Below, in pieces: positions 16,139-26,139 of a stretch of 40,493 nt of DNA. The notes beneath the pieces are model-generated. The model was given only the letters and a program-made list of their open reading frames with translations. It had not been told where the DNA came from and did not search any database. How positions within the stretch are numbered: the stretch's first letter is position 1; the number at the start of each line of letters is the position of its first letter. The translations under genes and the position numbers were made by a program. Source of the stretch: Rhodocyclaceae bacterium (GTDB lineage Bacteria > Pseudomonadota > Gammaproteobacteria > Burkholderiales > Rhodocyclaceae); NCBI GenBank assembly GCA_029982755.1, contig JARRBR010000014.1:1-40493 (forward strand), written 5' to 3'.

Positions 16139-16480
16139 TCAGTGCAGGTCGATCACCACCGCGCGCCGCGCCAGGCGGTGCGCGCTCACGTCCACCAGCA
16201 CCACTTCCCGCCCTTCCAGCACCACGGAACCGGTGTGGCGGTCGTCCCCGCTCACGGAGTATTCGAACTCGAACGCGCGTCGCAGCACGACGTGCCCGCG
16301 CTCGTCGCGCGCCAGCCGCAGGCCATGGCCGACCACGGTCTCGTCGAGGAACTGCACCGCCTCGCGCAGGCAGGCGCGCCGCGCCGCGTCGATGCCGGCC
16401 TCGCGCGCCTTCAGGCTGTCGAACCAGAACCAGACCAGCCCGCCGAGGAGCAGCACGACCGCCAGCTCGGCGAGCGTCAT
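16139..16480 (-). CDS. DUF3301-like single-span membrane protein
   Basis: The 113-residue protein starts with a hydrophobic helix MTLAELAVVLLLGGLVWFWFDSLKAREAG and then AARRACLREAVQFLDETVVGHGLRLARDERGHVVLRRAFEFEYSVSGDDRHTG, ending in beta-rich VVLEGREVVLVDV. This matches DUF3301 as I know it: one N-terminal membrane span and a small cytoplasmic or periplasmic beta domain. Function is unknown. It is downstream of the phosphate permease by 48 bases, transcribed in the same direction, and ends in the 30-base gap facing the FolE-like gene. Confidence 0.8.
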   Translation of the reverse strand: MTLAELAVVLLLGGLVWFWFDSLKAREAGIDAARRACLREAVQFLDETVVGHGLRLARDERGHVVLRRAFEFEYSVSGDDRHTGSVVLEGREVVLVDVSAHRLARRAVVIDLH

Positions 16481-16528
16481 GCCCGGTCCGCCGGCGGGAG
16501 AATCGGCACGTCAATCGGGGTCACGGAA

Positions 16529-18109
16529 TCAGGGCAGCATCATGCCGCGGATGGTGAAGTACAGGATCGCCGCCATCAGCGCCGAGGCCGGCACGGTGAT
16601 GACCCAGGCCGCGGCGATGCGCATCAGCTGCGAGCGCTTGACCAGTTCGCGGCGATAGACCTTCTTCAGGTCCTTGCGCTCGCCCTTGGAGAAATGCGCG
16701 GGGTCCTCGGCCTTCTTCGAGCGCTCCTTGAGGTCGCCGAGCATGCGGCCCTTTTCCTCGACCGAAGCCTTCTCGAAGCGCTGGATGAAGGCCTCGATCG
16801 CGGCGAGGTCGCCCTCGGGGTGATGGGCCTTGATCTCGGCGAGCATGCGGTCGTAGTTGCTCTTCAGGTACTCGCGCAGGAAGCCGACGCCGAACACGCC
16901 GCCGACCGCGATGTGGGTGGAGCTGACCGGCAGCCCGAACTGGCTGGCGACGATCACGGTGATCGTCGCCGCCATCGCGATGCAGTAGGCGCGCATCTGG
17001 TCGAGTTCGGTGATCTCCGAGCCGACGGTGCGGATCACCTTGGGGCCGAACAGCGCCAGGCCGAGCGAGATGCCGATCGCGCCCACCATCATGACCCAGG
17101 TCGGGATCTGCGCGTCCTTGTGCATCGCACCGCCCGAGCTGACCACGTCCACGATCGCCGCCAGCGGCCCCACGGCGTTTGCCACGTCGTTCGAGCCGTG
17201 GGCGAAACTGAGCAGCGCGGCAGCGAAGATCAGCGGCACGGTGAACAGCTTGTTCACGCTCTGCTTGGTGTTGGCGACGATGCTTGCATTGCTGCCGAGC
17301 AGCTTGCGCAAGACGACGAAGACGACGAGGCCGACCACCAGTCCATACAGCACCGCCGGGCCGAAGCCGACCTTCCACACCTTGTTGAGGCCCTTGAGGA
17401 TCAGATAGGTGGCGAAGGTCCATGCCATGAACGCCACCAGCAAGGGCACCATCCGGCGCGCAGCCGCGGCCATGTCGACCTGGTAGGTGATGCTGCGCTT
17501 GACCAGGTACAGGAAGGCCGCCGCGAAGATGCCGCCGAGCAGGGGCGAGATCACCCAGCTCGCCGCGATGTTGCCCATGGTGCCCCAATCGACGATGCCC
17601 GGCCCGGCTGCGGCCATGCCGGCACCCAGCACCGCGCCGACGATCGAGTGCGTGGTCGACACCGGGGCGCCGACCGCGGTGGCAAGGTTGAGCCACAGTG
17701 CGCCGGCGAGCAGTGCCGCCAGCATGATCCACACGAAGGTGTCAGAGTCGGTGATCTGATCCGGGTCGATGATGCCGCTGCGGATGGTGCCGACCACCTC
17801 GCCGCCAGCGATCAGGGCGCCCGCCGCCTCGAAGATGGCCGCGATGACCAGTGCGCCGACGAGCGTCAACGCCTTCGAGCCGACCGCGGGGCCGACGTTG
17901 TTGGCGACGTCGTTGGCGCCGATGTTCATCGCCATGTAGCCGCCGACCATGGCCGCCATGACGAGGGTCATGCTGCCTTCGCCGGTGCCGTTGAGCGCCG
18001 CGTAGAACATCACGCCGACGATGAAGATCACGCCCATGCCGAGGCGGAAGACCTCGCCCCGGCCGCTGTGCGCCGCGCGCTCGATATCGCTGATGTGCTG
18101 CAGGTCCAC
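16529..18109 (-). CDS. pit: Inorganic phosphate transporter, PiT family
   Basis: The 526-residue membrane protein has the paired PiT signatures GANDVANNVGPAVGSKAL (about 63-80) and GSNDVANAVGPLAAIVDVV (about 310-330), plus GAPVSTTHSIVGAVLGAG and GLPVSSTHIAVGGVFGVG, the inverted duplicates that form the ion path. About ten membrane spans are apparent. Near residues 420-500 there is a long charged helical loop (Lys/Glu-rich) before the last two spans. PiT carriers import phosphate as a metal-phosphate complex using the proton or sodium gradient. It lies 98 bases downstream of the MazG-like gene; a U tract there suggests separate transcription. Confidence 0.95.
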   Translation of the reverse strand: MDLQHISDIERAAHSGRGEVFRLGMGVIFIVGVMFYAALNGTGEGSMTLVMAAMVGGYMAMNIGANDVANNVGPAVGSKALTLVGALVIAAIFEAAGALIAGGEVVGTIRSGIIDPDQITDSDTFVWIMLAALLAGALWLNLATAVGAPVSTTHSIVGAVLGAGMAAAGPGIVDWGTMGNIAASWVISPLLGGIFAAAFLYLVKRSITYQVDMAAAARRMVPLLVAFMAWTFATYLILKGLNKVWKVGFGPAVLYGLVVGLVVFVVLRKLLGSNASIVANTKQSVNKLFTVPLIFAAALLSFAHGSNDVANAVGPLAAIVDVVSSGGAMHKDAQIPTWVMMVGAIGISLGLALFGPKVIRTVGSEITELDQMRAYCIAMAATITVIVASQFGLPVSSTHIAVGGVFGVGFLREYLKSNYDRMLAEIKAHHPEGDLAAIEAFIQRFEKASVEEKGRMLGDLKERSKKAEDPAHFSKGERKDLKKVYRRELVKRSQLMRIAAAWVITVPASALMAAILYFTIRGMMLP

Positions 18110-18187
18110 GATGGGGATCCGATGAATACGAAAGGCGATATTGTTTCAGAAAAATTGCACCGACCCAACGCGCGCGTGCGCCGCGGG

Positions 18188-18213
18188 AAAAAATTCCTCT
18201 GCCGGCGTCAGAG
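18188..18213 (-). terminator. Possible terminator overlapping the MazG-like stop codon
   Basis: On the minus strand CTCTG/CAGAG (18213-18209 and 18201-18197) with a seven-base loop is followed three bases later by six T residues (18193-18188). The stem is short, so this is a weak but well-placed terminator between the MazG-like gene and the phosphate permease. Confidence 0.35.
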
Positions 18214-18576
18214 CCGGTCGTACTTGTCCGCCCGTCCGCGAGCCAGTTCGACCGGGTAGCGACGCGCATTGATCGCCATCTTGCGCCGCGCCGCGTCGGC
18301 GAGGTCGATCCCGAGCACGTCGGCCATGCGCACGAGGTAGAGCAGGACGTCGGCCATCTCCAGCGCGACCGCTTCGCGCTCCGGCGCCGGGAGCGATGCC
18401 GACTGCTCCGCGCTCAGCCACTGGAAATGCTCGATCAGCTCGCCGGCCTCGCCGGAAAGCGCCATCGCCAGGTTCTTGGGCGTGTGGAAACGCTCCCACT
18501 CGCGCTCGGCAGCGAAGCGGCGGAGCTCGTCACGCAGCGCGCTCAGGGCATCGGGCTGGTGTTCGGCGGCACTCAT
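18208..18576 (-). CDS. MazG-like nucleotide pyrophosphohydrolase
   Basis: The 122-residue product has the all-alpha NTP-pyrophosphatase metal site: SGEAGELIEHFQW gives Glu43 and Glu46, and ALEMADVLLYLVRMAD gives Glu73 and Asp76. The segment FHTPKNLAMALSGEAGELIEHFQW is typical of the single-domain MazG/RS21-C6 branch, whose members cleave dCTP analogues and other non-canonical NTPs. It uses the ATG at 18574-18576, overlapping the rlmJ stop by four bases (ATGA), so translation is coupled. The much longer open frame to 19452 is antisense-frame noise within rlmJ. Confidence 0.9.
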   Translation of the reverse strand: MSAAEHQPDALSALRDELRRFAAEREWERFHTPKNLAMALSGEAGELIEHFQWLSAEQSASLPAPEREAVALEMADVLLYLVRMADVLGIDLADAARRKMAINARRYPVELARGRADKYDRL

Positions 18577-19418
18577 TCGATGCGGTGCTCCAGGTCGAAA
18601 CCCGCACCCTCGTCCACCGCAAGACGTTCCACCAGCCAGGGCAGCGCCGCCTCCAGCCGTTGCGGCAGGACCCAGGGCGGGTTGATCACGTACAGGCCGC
18701 TGCCGAACATGCCGAAGCCGTCGCGCGGCGGCTTGCGCACCGCCAGGCGGACGTCCAGCCAGCTCTCGGCGCCGAGTTCGGCGAGACGCTCGGGCAGGGC
18801 GCGCGCCTCCGCGCGGGCGAGCATCGGATACCACACCATGAAGGTCCCGGTGGGAAAGCGGCGTAGCGCGTCGCGCACGGTATCGACGACGTGCCGGTAG
18901 TCCTCCTTGACCTCGTAGGGCGGATCGATCAGCACCACCGCCCGGCGCGAGGGCGGCGGCAGCAGCGACTTGAGGGCACCGAAGCCGTCCGCGCGACGCA
19001 CCTGCACCCGCTCCTGCTCGCTGGCGAAGGTGCGCTGCAGGGACTCGAAGTCGGCCGGATGGAGCTCGAACAGGCGCAGCCGGTCCTGCGCCCGGGCGCG
19101 CGTCATCGCCAGCGCCGGAGAGCCCGGATAGAACAGCAGCCGTCCGTGCGGATTGAACTGGGCGACCGCGTCGACATAGCCCGCGACTGCCGGCGGCAGG
19201 TCCTCGCGCCCCCACAGCCGGCCGACGCCATCGGCCGCCTCGGCGGTCTTGTCCGCCTGCTCGCTGTCGAGCGCGTAGCAGCCGCCGCCGGCGTGGGTGT
19301 CGACGTAGTACCAGGGCTTGTCCTTGCGGTTGTAGTAGTCGAGCAGCTCGAGCAGCACGAGGTGCTTGAGGACGTCGGCGTGATTGCCGGCATGGAAGGC
19401 GTGGCGGTAGCTGAGCAT
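18573..19418 (-). CDS. rlmJ: 23S rRNA (adenine-2030-N6)-methyltransferase RlmJ
   Basis: The 281-residue product opens MLSYRHAFHAGNHADVLKHLVLLELLDYY, the hallmark of RlmJ/YhiR. THAGGGCYAL forms the SAM loop and IDPPYEVKEDY contains the N6-adenine methyltransferase DPPY (165-168). FMVWYPM and GSGLYVINPPW near the end are also typical. RlmJ methylates A2030 of 23S rRNA. Length equals E. coli RlmJ (280). It leads a short operon with the MazG-like gene and is divergent from the carbonic anhydrase gene over 176 bases. Confidence 0.95.
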   Translation of the reverse strand: MLSYRHAFHAGNHADVLKHLVLLELLDYYNRKDKPWYYVDTHAGGGCYALDSEQADKTAEAADGVGRLWGREDLPPAVAGYVDAVAQFNPHGRLLFYPGSPALAMTRARAQDRLRLFELHPADFESLQRTFASEQERVQVRRADGFGALKSLLPPPSRRAVVLIDPPYEVKEDYRHVVDTVRDALRRFPTGTFMVWYPMLARAEARALPERLAELGAESWLDVRLAVRKPPRDGFGMFGSGLYVINPPWVLPQRLEAALPWLVERLAVDEGAGFDLEHRIE

Positions 19419-19509
19419 GTGGGTTTCCGGTTGGCGGCCGGCATCCTAGCACCCCCTGCCGCAGCGCAAAACCCTTGGCGGATCAGCCACATTAGGCCGC
19501 GCACCAGTG

Positions 19510-19538
19510 TTTCCATGCTGCACTGCAGTTGCTATGAT
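19510..19538 (+). promoter_or_regulatory. Candidate promoter for the gamma-carbonic anhydrase gene
   Basis: TTTCCA (19510-19515) and TATGAT (19533-19538) are separated by 17 bases, an optimal sigma-70 spacing. The start codon is 56 bases downstream. The -35 is only a partial match. Confidence 0.4.
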
Positions 19539-19594
19539 GCGCGCCCCGACTGCCGCGAGCATCCGGCGAGAGACATCCAATAGCGAGAACAAGC

Positions 19595-20149
19595 ATGAGC
19601 ATCTATGCCCTTGGCGACCGTCGGCCGAGCTTCGGCGAAGGCAGCTGGATCGCGCACAACGCGACGATCGTCGGATCGGTGCGCGCCGGACGCAACGTCA
19701 GCGTCTGGTACAACGTGGTGATGCGCGGCGACAACGACCCGATCACCATCGGCGACGACACCAATATCCAGGACGGCTCGGTGCTGCACAACGACGACGG
19801 CGTGCCGCTGGCGATCGGCAAGGGCGTGACCGTCGGCCACATGGCGATGCTGCACGGGTGCACGATCGGCGACGGCAGCCTGATCGGCATCAACGCGGTG
19901 ATCCTGAACAAGGCGGTGATCGGCAAGCAATGCATCATCGGCGCCAATGCGCTGATTCCGGAGGGCAAGGTCATCCCCGACCGCTCGCTGGTCGTCGGCT
20001 CGCCCGGCCGCGTCATCCGCACGCTGACCGACGACGAGCTCGAGCATCTGAAGTGGAACGCGCAGCACTACATCGACAACGCCCGGCTGTACGAGCAGAG
20101 CCTGTGCGCGCTCGAGCCGTCGAGCGTGATCGGCCGGTCGGAGGCGTGA
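19595..20149 (+). CDS. Gamma-class carbonic anhydrase-like hexapeptide protein (YrdA family)
   Basis: The 184-residue protein is a left-handed beta-helix of hexapeptide repeats. The three zinc histidines typical of gamma-carbonic anhydrases are seen: His65 in SVLHND, His82 in VGHMAM and His87 in MLHGC. VWYNVVMRGDNDPITIGDDTNIQDGS is a strong family match, as is IGANALIPEGKVIPDRSLVVGSPGRVIR. Members of the YrdA group are often inactive or weakly active as carbonic anhydrases. Its TGA overlaps the next ATG by one base, so the SIMPL gene is coupled to it. Confidence 0.92.
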   Translation: MSIYALGDRRPSFGEGSWIAHNATIVGSVRAGRNVSVWYNVVMRGDNDPITIGDDTNIQDGSVLHNDDGVPLAIGKGVTVGHMAMLHGCTIGDGSLIGINAVILNKAVIGKQCIIGANALIPEGKVIPDRSLVVGSPGRVIRTLTDDELEHLKWNAQHYIDNARLYEQSLCALEPSSVIGRSEA

Positions 20150-20844
20150 TGCGCCGCGCCCTCGCCGCCCTGTCCGCGGCCGCCCTGCTCGCTGCCGCGC
20201 CGCTGCACGCGGCCGAGCCCGTCGCAGCGCAGGCGACCACGATCGAGCTGTCTGCCGAGGCGAGCCGCGCCGCGCCCAACGATCTCGCCACCGCCGTGCT
20301 CTTCGCCGAGCGCAACGGCCCCAACCCGGCCGCGGTGGCGCGCGAGGTCAACCGCGACATCGCCGCCGCGCTCGAGATCGCCCGCACGCGCGCCGACATC
20401 AAGGTCCAGTCGGGCAACACCTCGACCTGGCCGGTCCATGCGCAGGACGGCAAGGGCCGCATCGAGGCCTGGCGCATGCGCTCGGAGATCCGGCTCGAGA
20501 GCCGCAACCTCGCCGCCATGTCGGAGCTCGTCGGCGAGCTCCAGGCCAGCCTCGCCCTCGCCCACATCTCGATGCAGCCGGCGCCGGAAACCCGGCGCAA
20601 GGTCGTGGACGAGGCCACGGTCGACGCCCTGCGCGCCTTCGAACAGCGTGCGGCGCTGATCGCCGGGGCGCTCGGCAGGAAGCACCGGATCGCCCACCTG
20701 GCGGTCGGCGACAGCGGCTTCCAGCCGCCGATGCCGCGCATGCGCGCCGCGGCGATGGTCGCCGAAGCGGCGGCCGCGCCGCTCGAAGGCGGCGAGAGCC
20801 AGATCTCGGTGCAGGTCGGCGGTCGCATCGAACTGGTCGACTGA
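20149..20844 (+). CDS. SIMPL (DUF541) domain exported protein
   Basis: The 231-residue product has a signal peptide (MRRALAALSAAALLAAAPLHA-AEP) and then a DUF541/SIMPL domain: TTIELSAEASRAAPNDLATAVLFAERNGPNPAAVAREVNRDIAAALEIAR, followed by IKVQSGNTSTWPVHAQDGKGRIEAWRMRSEIRLES, and the DEATVDALRAFEQRAALIAGALGRKHRIAHLAV segment. Such proteins are periplasmic or outer-surface and form ring-like oligomers; their role is poorly defined. ATG at 20149-20151 overlaps the preceding stop. The NlpC/P60 gene starts 88 bases later. Confidence 0.87.
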   Translation: MRRALAALSAAALLAAAPLHAAEPVAAQATTIELSAEASRAAPNDLATAVLFAERNGPNPAAVAREVNRDIAAALEIARTRADIKVQSGNTSTWPVHAQDGKGRIEAWRMRSEIRLESRNLAAMSELVGELQASLALAHISMQPAPETRRKVVDEATVDALRAFEQRAALIAGALGRKHRIAHLAVGDSGFQPPMPRMRAAAMVAEAAAAPLEGGESQISVQVGGRIELVD

Positions 20845-20932
20845 CGGCCGGGCTAAACGCCAGCGCGGGCCGCATGGCTGCATGGCCGCCCGAGGTGGAC
20901 CGCAGGCCTGCTGCTGGCTTATCTTTGCGTGC

Positions 20933-21532
20933 ATGAAGATGACGCGCCGACTCGGGCGGCAACACCGCCCCGCCGAAACCGATTCCCGCCACCGCACTGC
21001 GGTGCGCAGCACGGCGCAGCGTGGCGCGCTCGCCGGCGCAGCCCTCGTGCTGGCGCTGCTGGCGGGCTGCAGCTCGACCCCGGTGGTCGCGCCGCCTGCC
21101 GCCCGCAGCGCCCCGGCCATGGAGCGCTACATCACCCTCGAAGACGAATCGCAGACGCAGGAGATGGTGCTGTTCGCACTCGGCCTCCTCGACACCGGCT
21201 ACCGCTTCGGCGGCCGCAATCCGGAAGCGGGGCTGGACTGCAGCGGAATGGTGGCCTACATCGTCGAGAACGTCAGCGCCCACCGCCTGCCGCACAATGC
21301 CGCGCAGATCGCCGACCGCACGCGACCGATCGACGTGGACGAACTGCGACCGGGCGATCTGGTGTTCTTCAACACCATGAAACGCCGCCACTCGCACATG
21401 GGCATCTACATCGGCGACGGCCGTTTCGTGCACGCCCCGTCCAGTCGCGGACGGGTGCGGGTGGAGCGCCTGGACAATCGTTACTTCGCCCAGCGCATCG
21501 ACGGCGCGCGCACGCTGCTGGCACGCAACTGA
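20933..21532 (+). CDS. NlpC/P60 family peptidoglycan hydrolase, lipoprotein
   Basis: The 199-residue protein has a long basic start, a hydrophobic segment and a lipobox LLAGC (Cys46). The NlpC/P60 domain follows with catalytic Cys103 (GLDCSGMV), His155 (RRHSHMGIYIG) and the third polar residue His167 (RFVHAPS). The family cleaves D-Glu-meso-DAP stem-peptide bonds. ATG 20933 is my choice; another ATG lies two codons later. The basic N-terminal lead of ~30 residues before the hydrophobic core is unusually long for a signal peptide, so the true start could be internal, although no methionine suits. Confidence 0.9.
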   Translation: MKMTRRLGRQHRPAETDSRHRTAVRSTAQRGALAGAALVLALLAGCSSTPVVAPPAARSAPAMERYITLEDESQTQEMVLFALGLLDTGYRFGGRNPEAGLDCSGMVAYIVENVSAHRLPHNAAQIADRTRPIDVDELRPGDLVFFNTMKRRHSHMGIYIGDGRFVHAPSSRGRVRVERLDNRYFAQRIDGARTLLARN

Positions 21533-21552
21533 CCCCCCGCCGGCCAGGCGAA

Positions 21553-21586
21553 AGAAAGCCGCTCGTCCCGAGCGGGAGGAGCGGCT
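21553..21586 (-). terminator. Terminator downstream of ftsB (convergent region)
   Basis: AGCCGCTC (21557-21564) pairs with GAGCGGCT (21579-21586) around a 14-base loop. Read on the minus strand the stem is followed by TTTCTTT, a good intrinsic terminator for the pyrG-kdsA-eno-ftsB direction. It lies 48 bases past the ftsB stop and may also stop the NlpC transcript. Confidence 0.65.
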
Positions 21587-21634
21587 CTTCAGTCGTACGC
21601 CGCCGCGTTCGCGCGCAGGCACCCGGACCGTGGG

Positions 21635-21907
21635 TCAGCGCTGTGGAATCTGCACGTAGATCTCGCCGGGCTTGACGAGCCCGAGCTCGTAGCGCGCGCG
21701 CTCCTCGATCGCCTCGTTGCCCGACTTCAGGTCGCTGACCTCGGCCTCGAGGCTGGCATTGCGCTGCTCGAGGCGCAGGTTCTGCTCGCGCTGCGCCTGC
21801 AGCTGGCGGTCGACCTCCCACACCCGCAGCCACCCGCCCTTGCCGAGCCAGAGCGGGTACTGCAGCAGGATGACGAGTGCGATCAGGATCAGGATGGGCC
21901 AGCGCAT
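21635..21907 (-). CDS. ftsB: Cell division protein FtsB
   Basis: The 90-residue product begins with a cytoplasmic stub and one membrane helix (about 4-20, [18 protein letters not shown]), then [43 protein letters not shown], a heptad coiled coil (about 30-70), and ends [17 protein letters not shown], the conserved FtsB/DivIC motif. FtsB joins FtsL and FtsQ in the divisome. It follows eno, as in many proteobacteria. The ATG at 21905-21907 is chosen on the family length; the longer frame to 21973 reaches into the REP-like palindrome. Confidence 0.94.
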   Translation of the reverse strand: MRWPILILIALVILLQYPLWLGKGGWLRVWEVDRQLQAQREQNLRLEQRNASLEAEVSDLKSGNEAIEERARYELGLVKPGEIYVQIPQR

Positions 21908-21972
21908 CGGAAGGAAGACGGACTCGAGGATGGGTTGCCGCGGGGTCGGCCGCCCCTGGGCCGGCTGCCGCA

Positions 21973-22041
21973 TTTGCGGGCAAGCCCGCTCCCACGGAAT
22001 GGCGAGGCCCGGGTTCCGATGGGAGCGGGCTTGCCCGCGAA
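21973..22041. repeat. REP/BIME-like inverted repeat between eno and ftsB
   Basis: GCGGGCAAGCCCGCTCCCA (21976-21994) is followed after 25 bases by its exact reverse complement TGGGAGCGGGCTTGCCCGC (22020-22038). Each 19-base arm is itself a small palindrome GCGGGC-AA-GCCCGC. The outer flanks TTT/GAA continue the pairing partly. The core closely resembles the REP family best known in Pseudomonas, spread by RAYT transposases. It can fold as one long stem or two small hairpins. I saw no second copy in the window. Confidence 0.85.
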
Positions 22042-22061
22042 GGTCAGATCACGAGGATTCC

Positions 22062-22094
22062 GGCAGGGTCGGCCGCGATGCCGCCGGCCCTGCC
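22062..22094 (-). terminator. Long stem-loop just after the eno stop
   Basis: GGCAGGGTCGGC (22062-22073) and GCCGGCCCTGCC (22083-22094) form a 12-bp stem with one G-U pair and a nine-base loop. It starts 12 bases past the eno stop. There is no U tract, so it may stabilise the eno mRNA 3' end or cause partial termination before ftsB. Confidence 0.55.
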
Positions 22095-22106
22095 ACAGGC
22101 CGCCGA

Positions 22107-23519
<1,413 letters not shown>

Positions 23520-23547
23520 CTATACCGGTCGTCCCCCGAATCCGTTC

Positions 23548-24387
23548 TCAAAGCGTGGTTTCGAGGAAACCCTGGCGCTTGACCAGGGTGTCGATGTCCT
23601 TGAGCGTGGTCAGCAGCGCCTTCATCTTCGGCAGCGGCCAGGCGTTGGGACCGTCGGACAGCGCCTTCGCCGGGTCCGGATGCGTCTCCATGAACAGGCC
23701 CGCCACACCCACCGCGACCGCGGCGCGTGCCAGCACCGGCACGAACTCGCGCTGGCCGCCGGAGGCCGTGCCCTGCCCGCCCGGCAACTGCACCGAGTGG
23801 GTGGCGTCGAAAACCACCGGACAGCCGGTGTCGCGCATGATCGCCAGCGAGCGCATGTCGGAGACGAGGTTGTTGTAGCCGAAGGAAGCGCCGCGCTCGC
23901 ACACCATGATGGTGTCGGCGCCGCCGTTGGCTTCCTTCGCCTTGTCGGCGACGTTCTTCATGTCGCCGGGGGCGAGGAACTGGCCCTTCTTGATGTTCAC
24001 CGGCTTGCCGCTGGCCGCCACCGCGTGGATGAAGTCGGTCTGGCGGCACAGGAAGGCCGGGGTCTGCAGCACGTCGACCACGGAGGCGACGAGCGGGATC
24101 TCCTCGATCGTATGCACGTCGGTCAGCACCGGCAGGCCGAGCTGCTTCTTGACCGCCTCGAGCATCTTCAGCCCGGCGTCCATGCCGTGGCCGCGGAAGC
24201 TCTTGCCCGAGCTGCGGTTGGCCTTGTCGTAGGAGGCCTTGAAGATGTAAGGGATGCCCAGCTCGGCGCAGATTTCCTTCATCTGGCCGGCGATGTCCAG
24301 GCACATCTGCTCGGACTCGGCCACGCAGGGGCCGGAGATCAGGAAGATGGGCTTGTCGAGGCCGACTTCGAATCCGCAGAGGTTCAT
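23548..24387 (-). CDS. kdsA: 3-deoxy-8-phosphooctulonate (KDO-8-P) synthase
   Basis: The 279-residue product begins [28 protein letters not shown]. It contains [32 protein letters not shown]-type [28 protein letters not shown] and [21 protein letters not shown], which mark KdsA. It condenses arabinose-5-phosphate with phosphoenolpyruvate for the lipopolysaccharide inner core, confirming a Gram-negative host. AAGGAG lies eight bases before the start, within the end of pyrG's downstream spacer of eleven bases. Downstream enolase supplies its PEP, a neat functional neighbour. Confidence 0.97.
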   Translation of the reverse strand: MNLCGFEVGLDKPIFLISGPCVAESEQMCLDIAGQMKEICAELGIPYIFKASYDKANRSSGKSFRGHGMDAGLKMLEAVKKQLGLPVLTDVHTIEEIPLVASVVDVLQTPAFLCRQTDFIHAVAASGKPVNIKKGQFLAPGDMKNVADKAKEANGGADTIMVCERGASFGYNNLVSDMRSLAIMRDTGCPVVFDATHSVQLPGGQGTASGGQREFVPVLARAAVAVGVAGLFMETHPDPAKALSDGPNAWPLPKMKALLTTLKDIDTLVKRQGFLETTL

Positions 24388-24398
24388 GCTTCGCTCCT

Positions 24399-26087
<1,689 letters not shown>

Positions 26088-26100
26088 TCAGCAGGCAGAC

Positions 26101-26131
26101 CGGGTGCGGGCGGCGCTGCGGCCCGCACCCG
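26101..26131. terminator. Hairpin after the glutamate dehydrogenase gene
   Basis: CGGGTGCGGGC (26101-26111) and GCCCGCACCCG (26121-26131) form a perfect 11-bp stem with a nine-base loop, nine bases past the dehydrogenase stop. It lacks a U tract. It separates that gene from pyrG. Confidence 0.5.
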
Positions 26132-26139
26132 CCGCGCGC

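Noticed and set aside
16142-18259. A 705-codon plus-strand frame opposite the phosphate permease
   Set aside because: The permease on the minus strand is unmistakable; the antisense product is Arg/His/Asp-rich noise.
20869-20905. A repeated GCATGGC/GCATGGCC motif before the NlpC/P60 gene resembling a hairpin
   Set aside because: The arms do not pair over more than a few bases when aligned, so it is chance similarity in GC-rich DNA.
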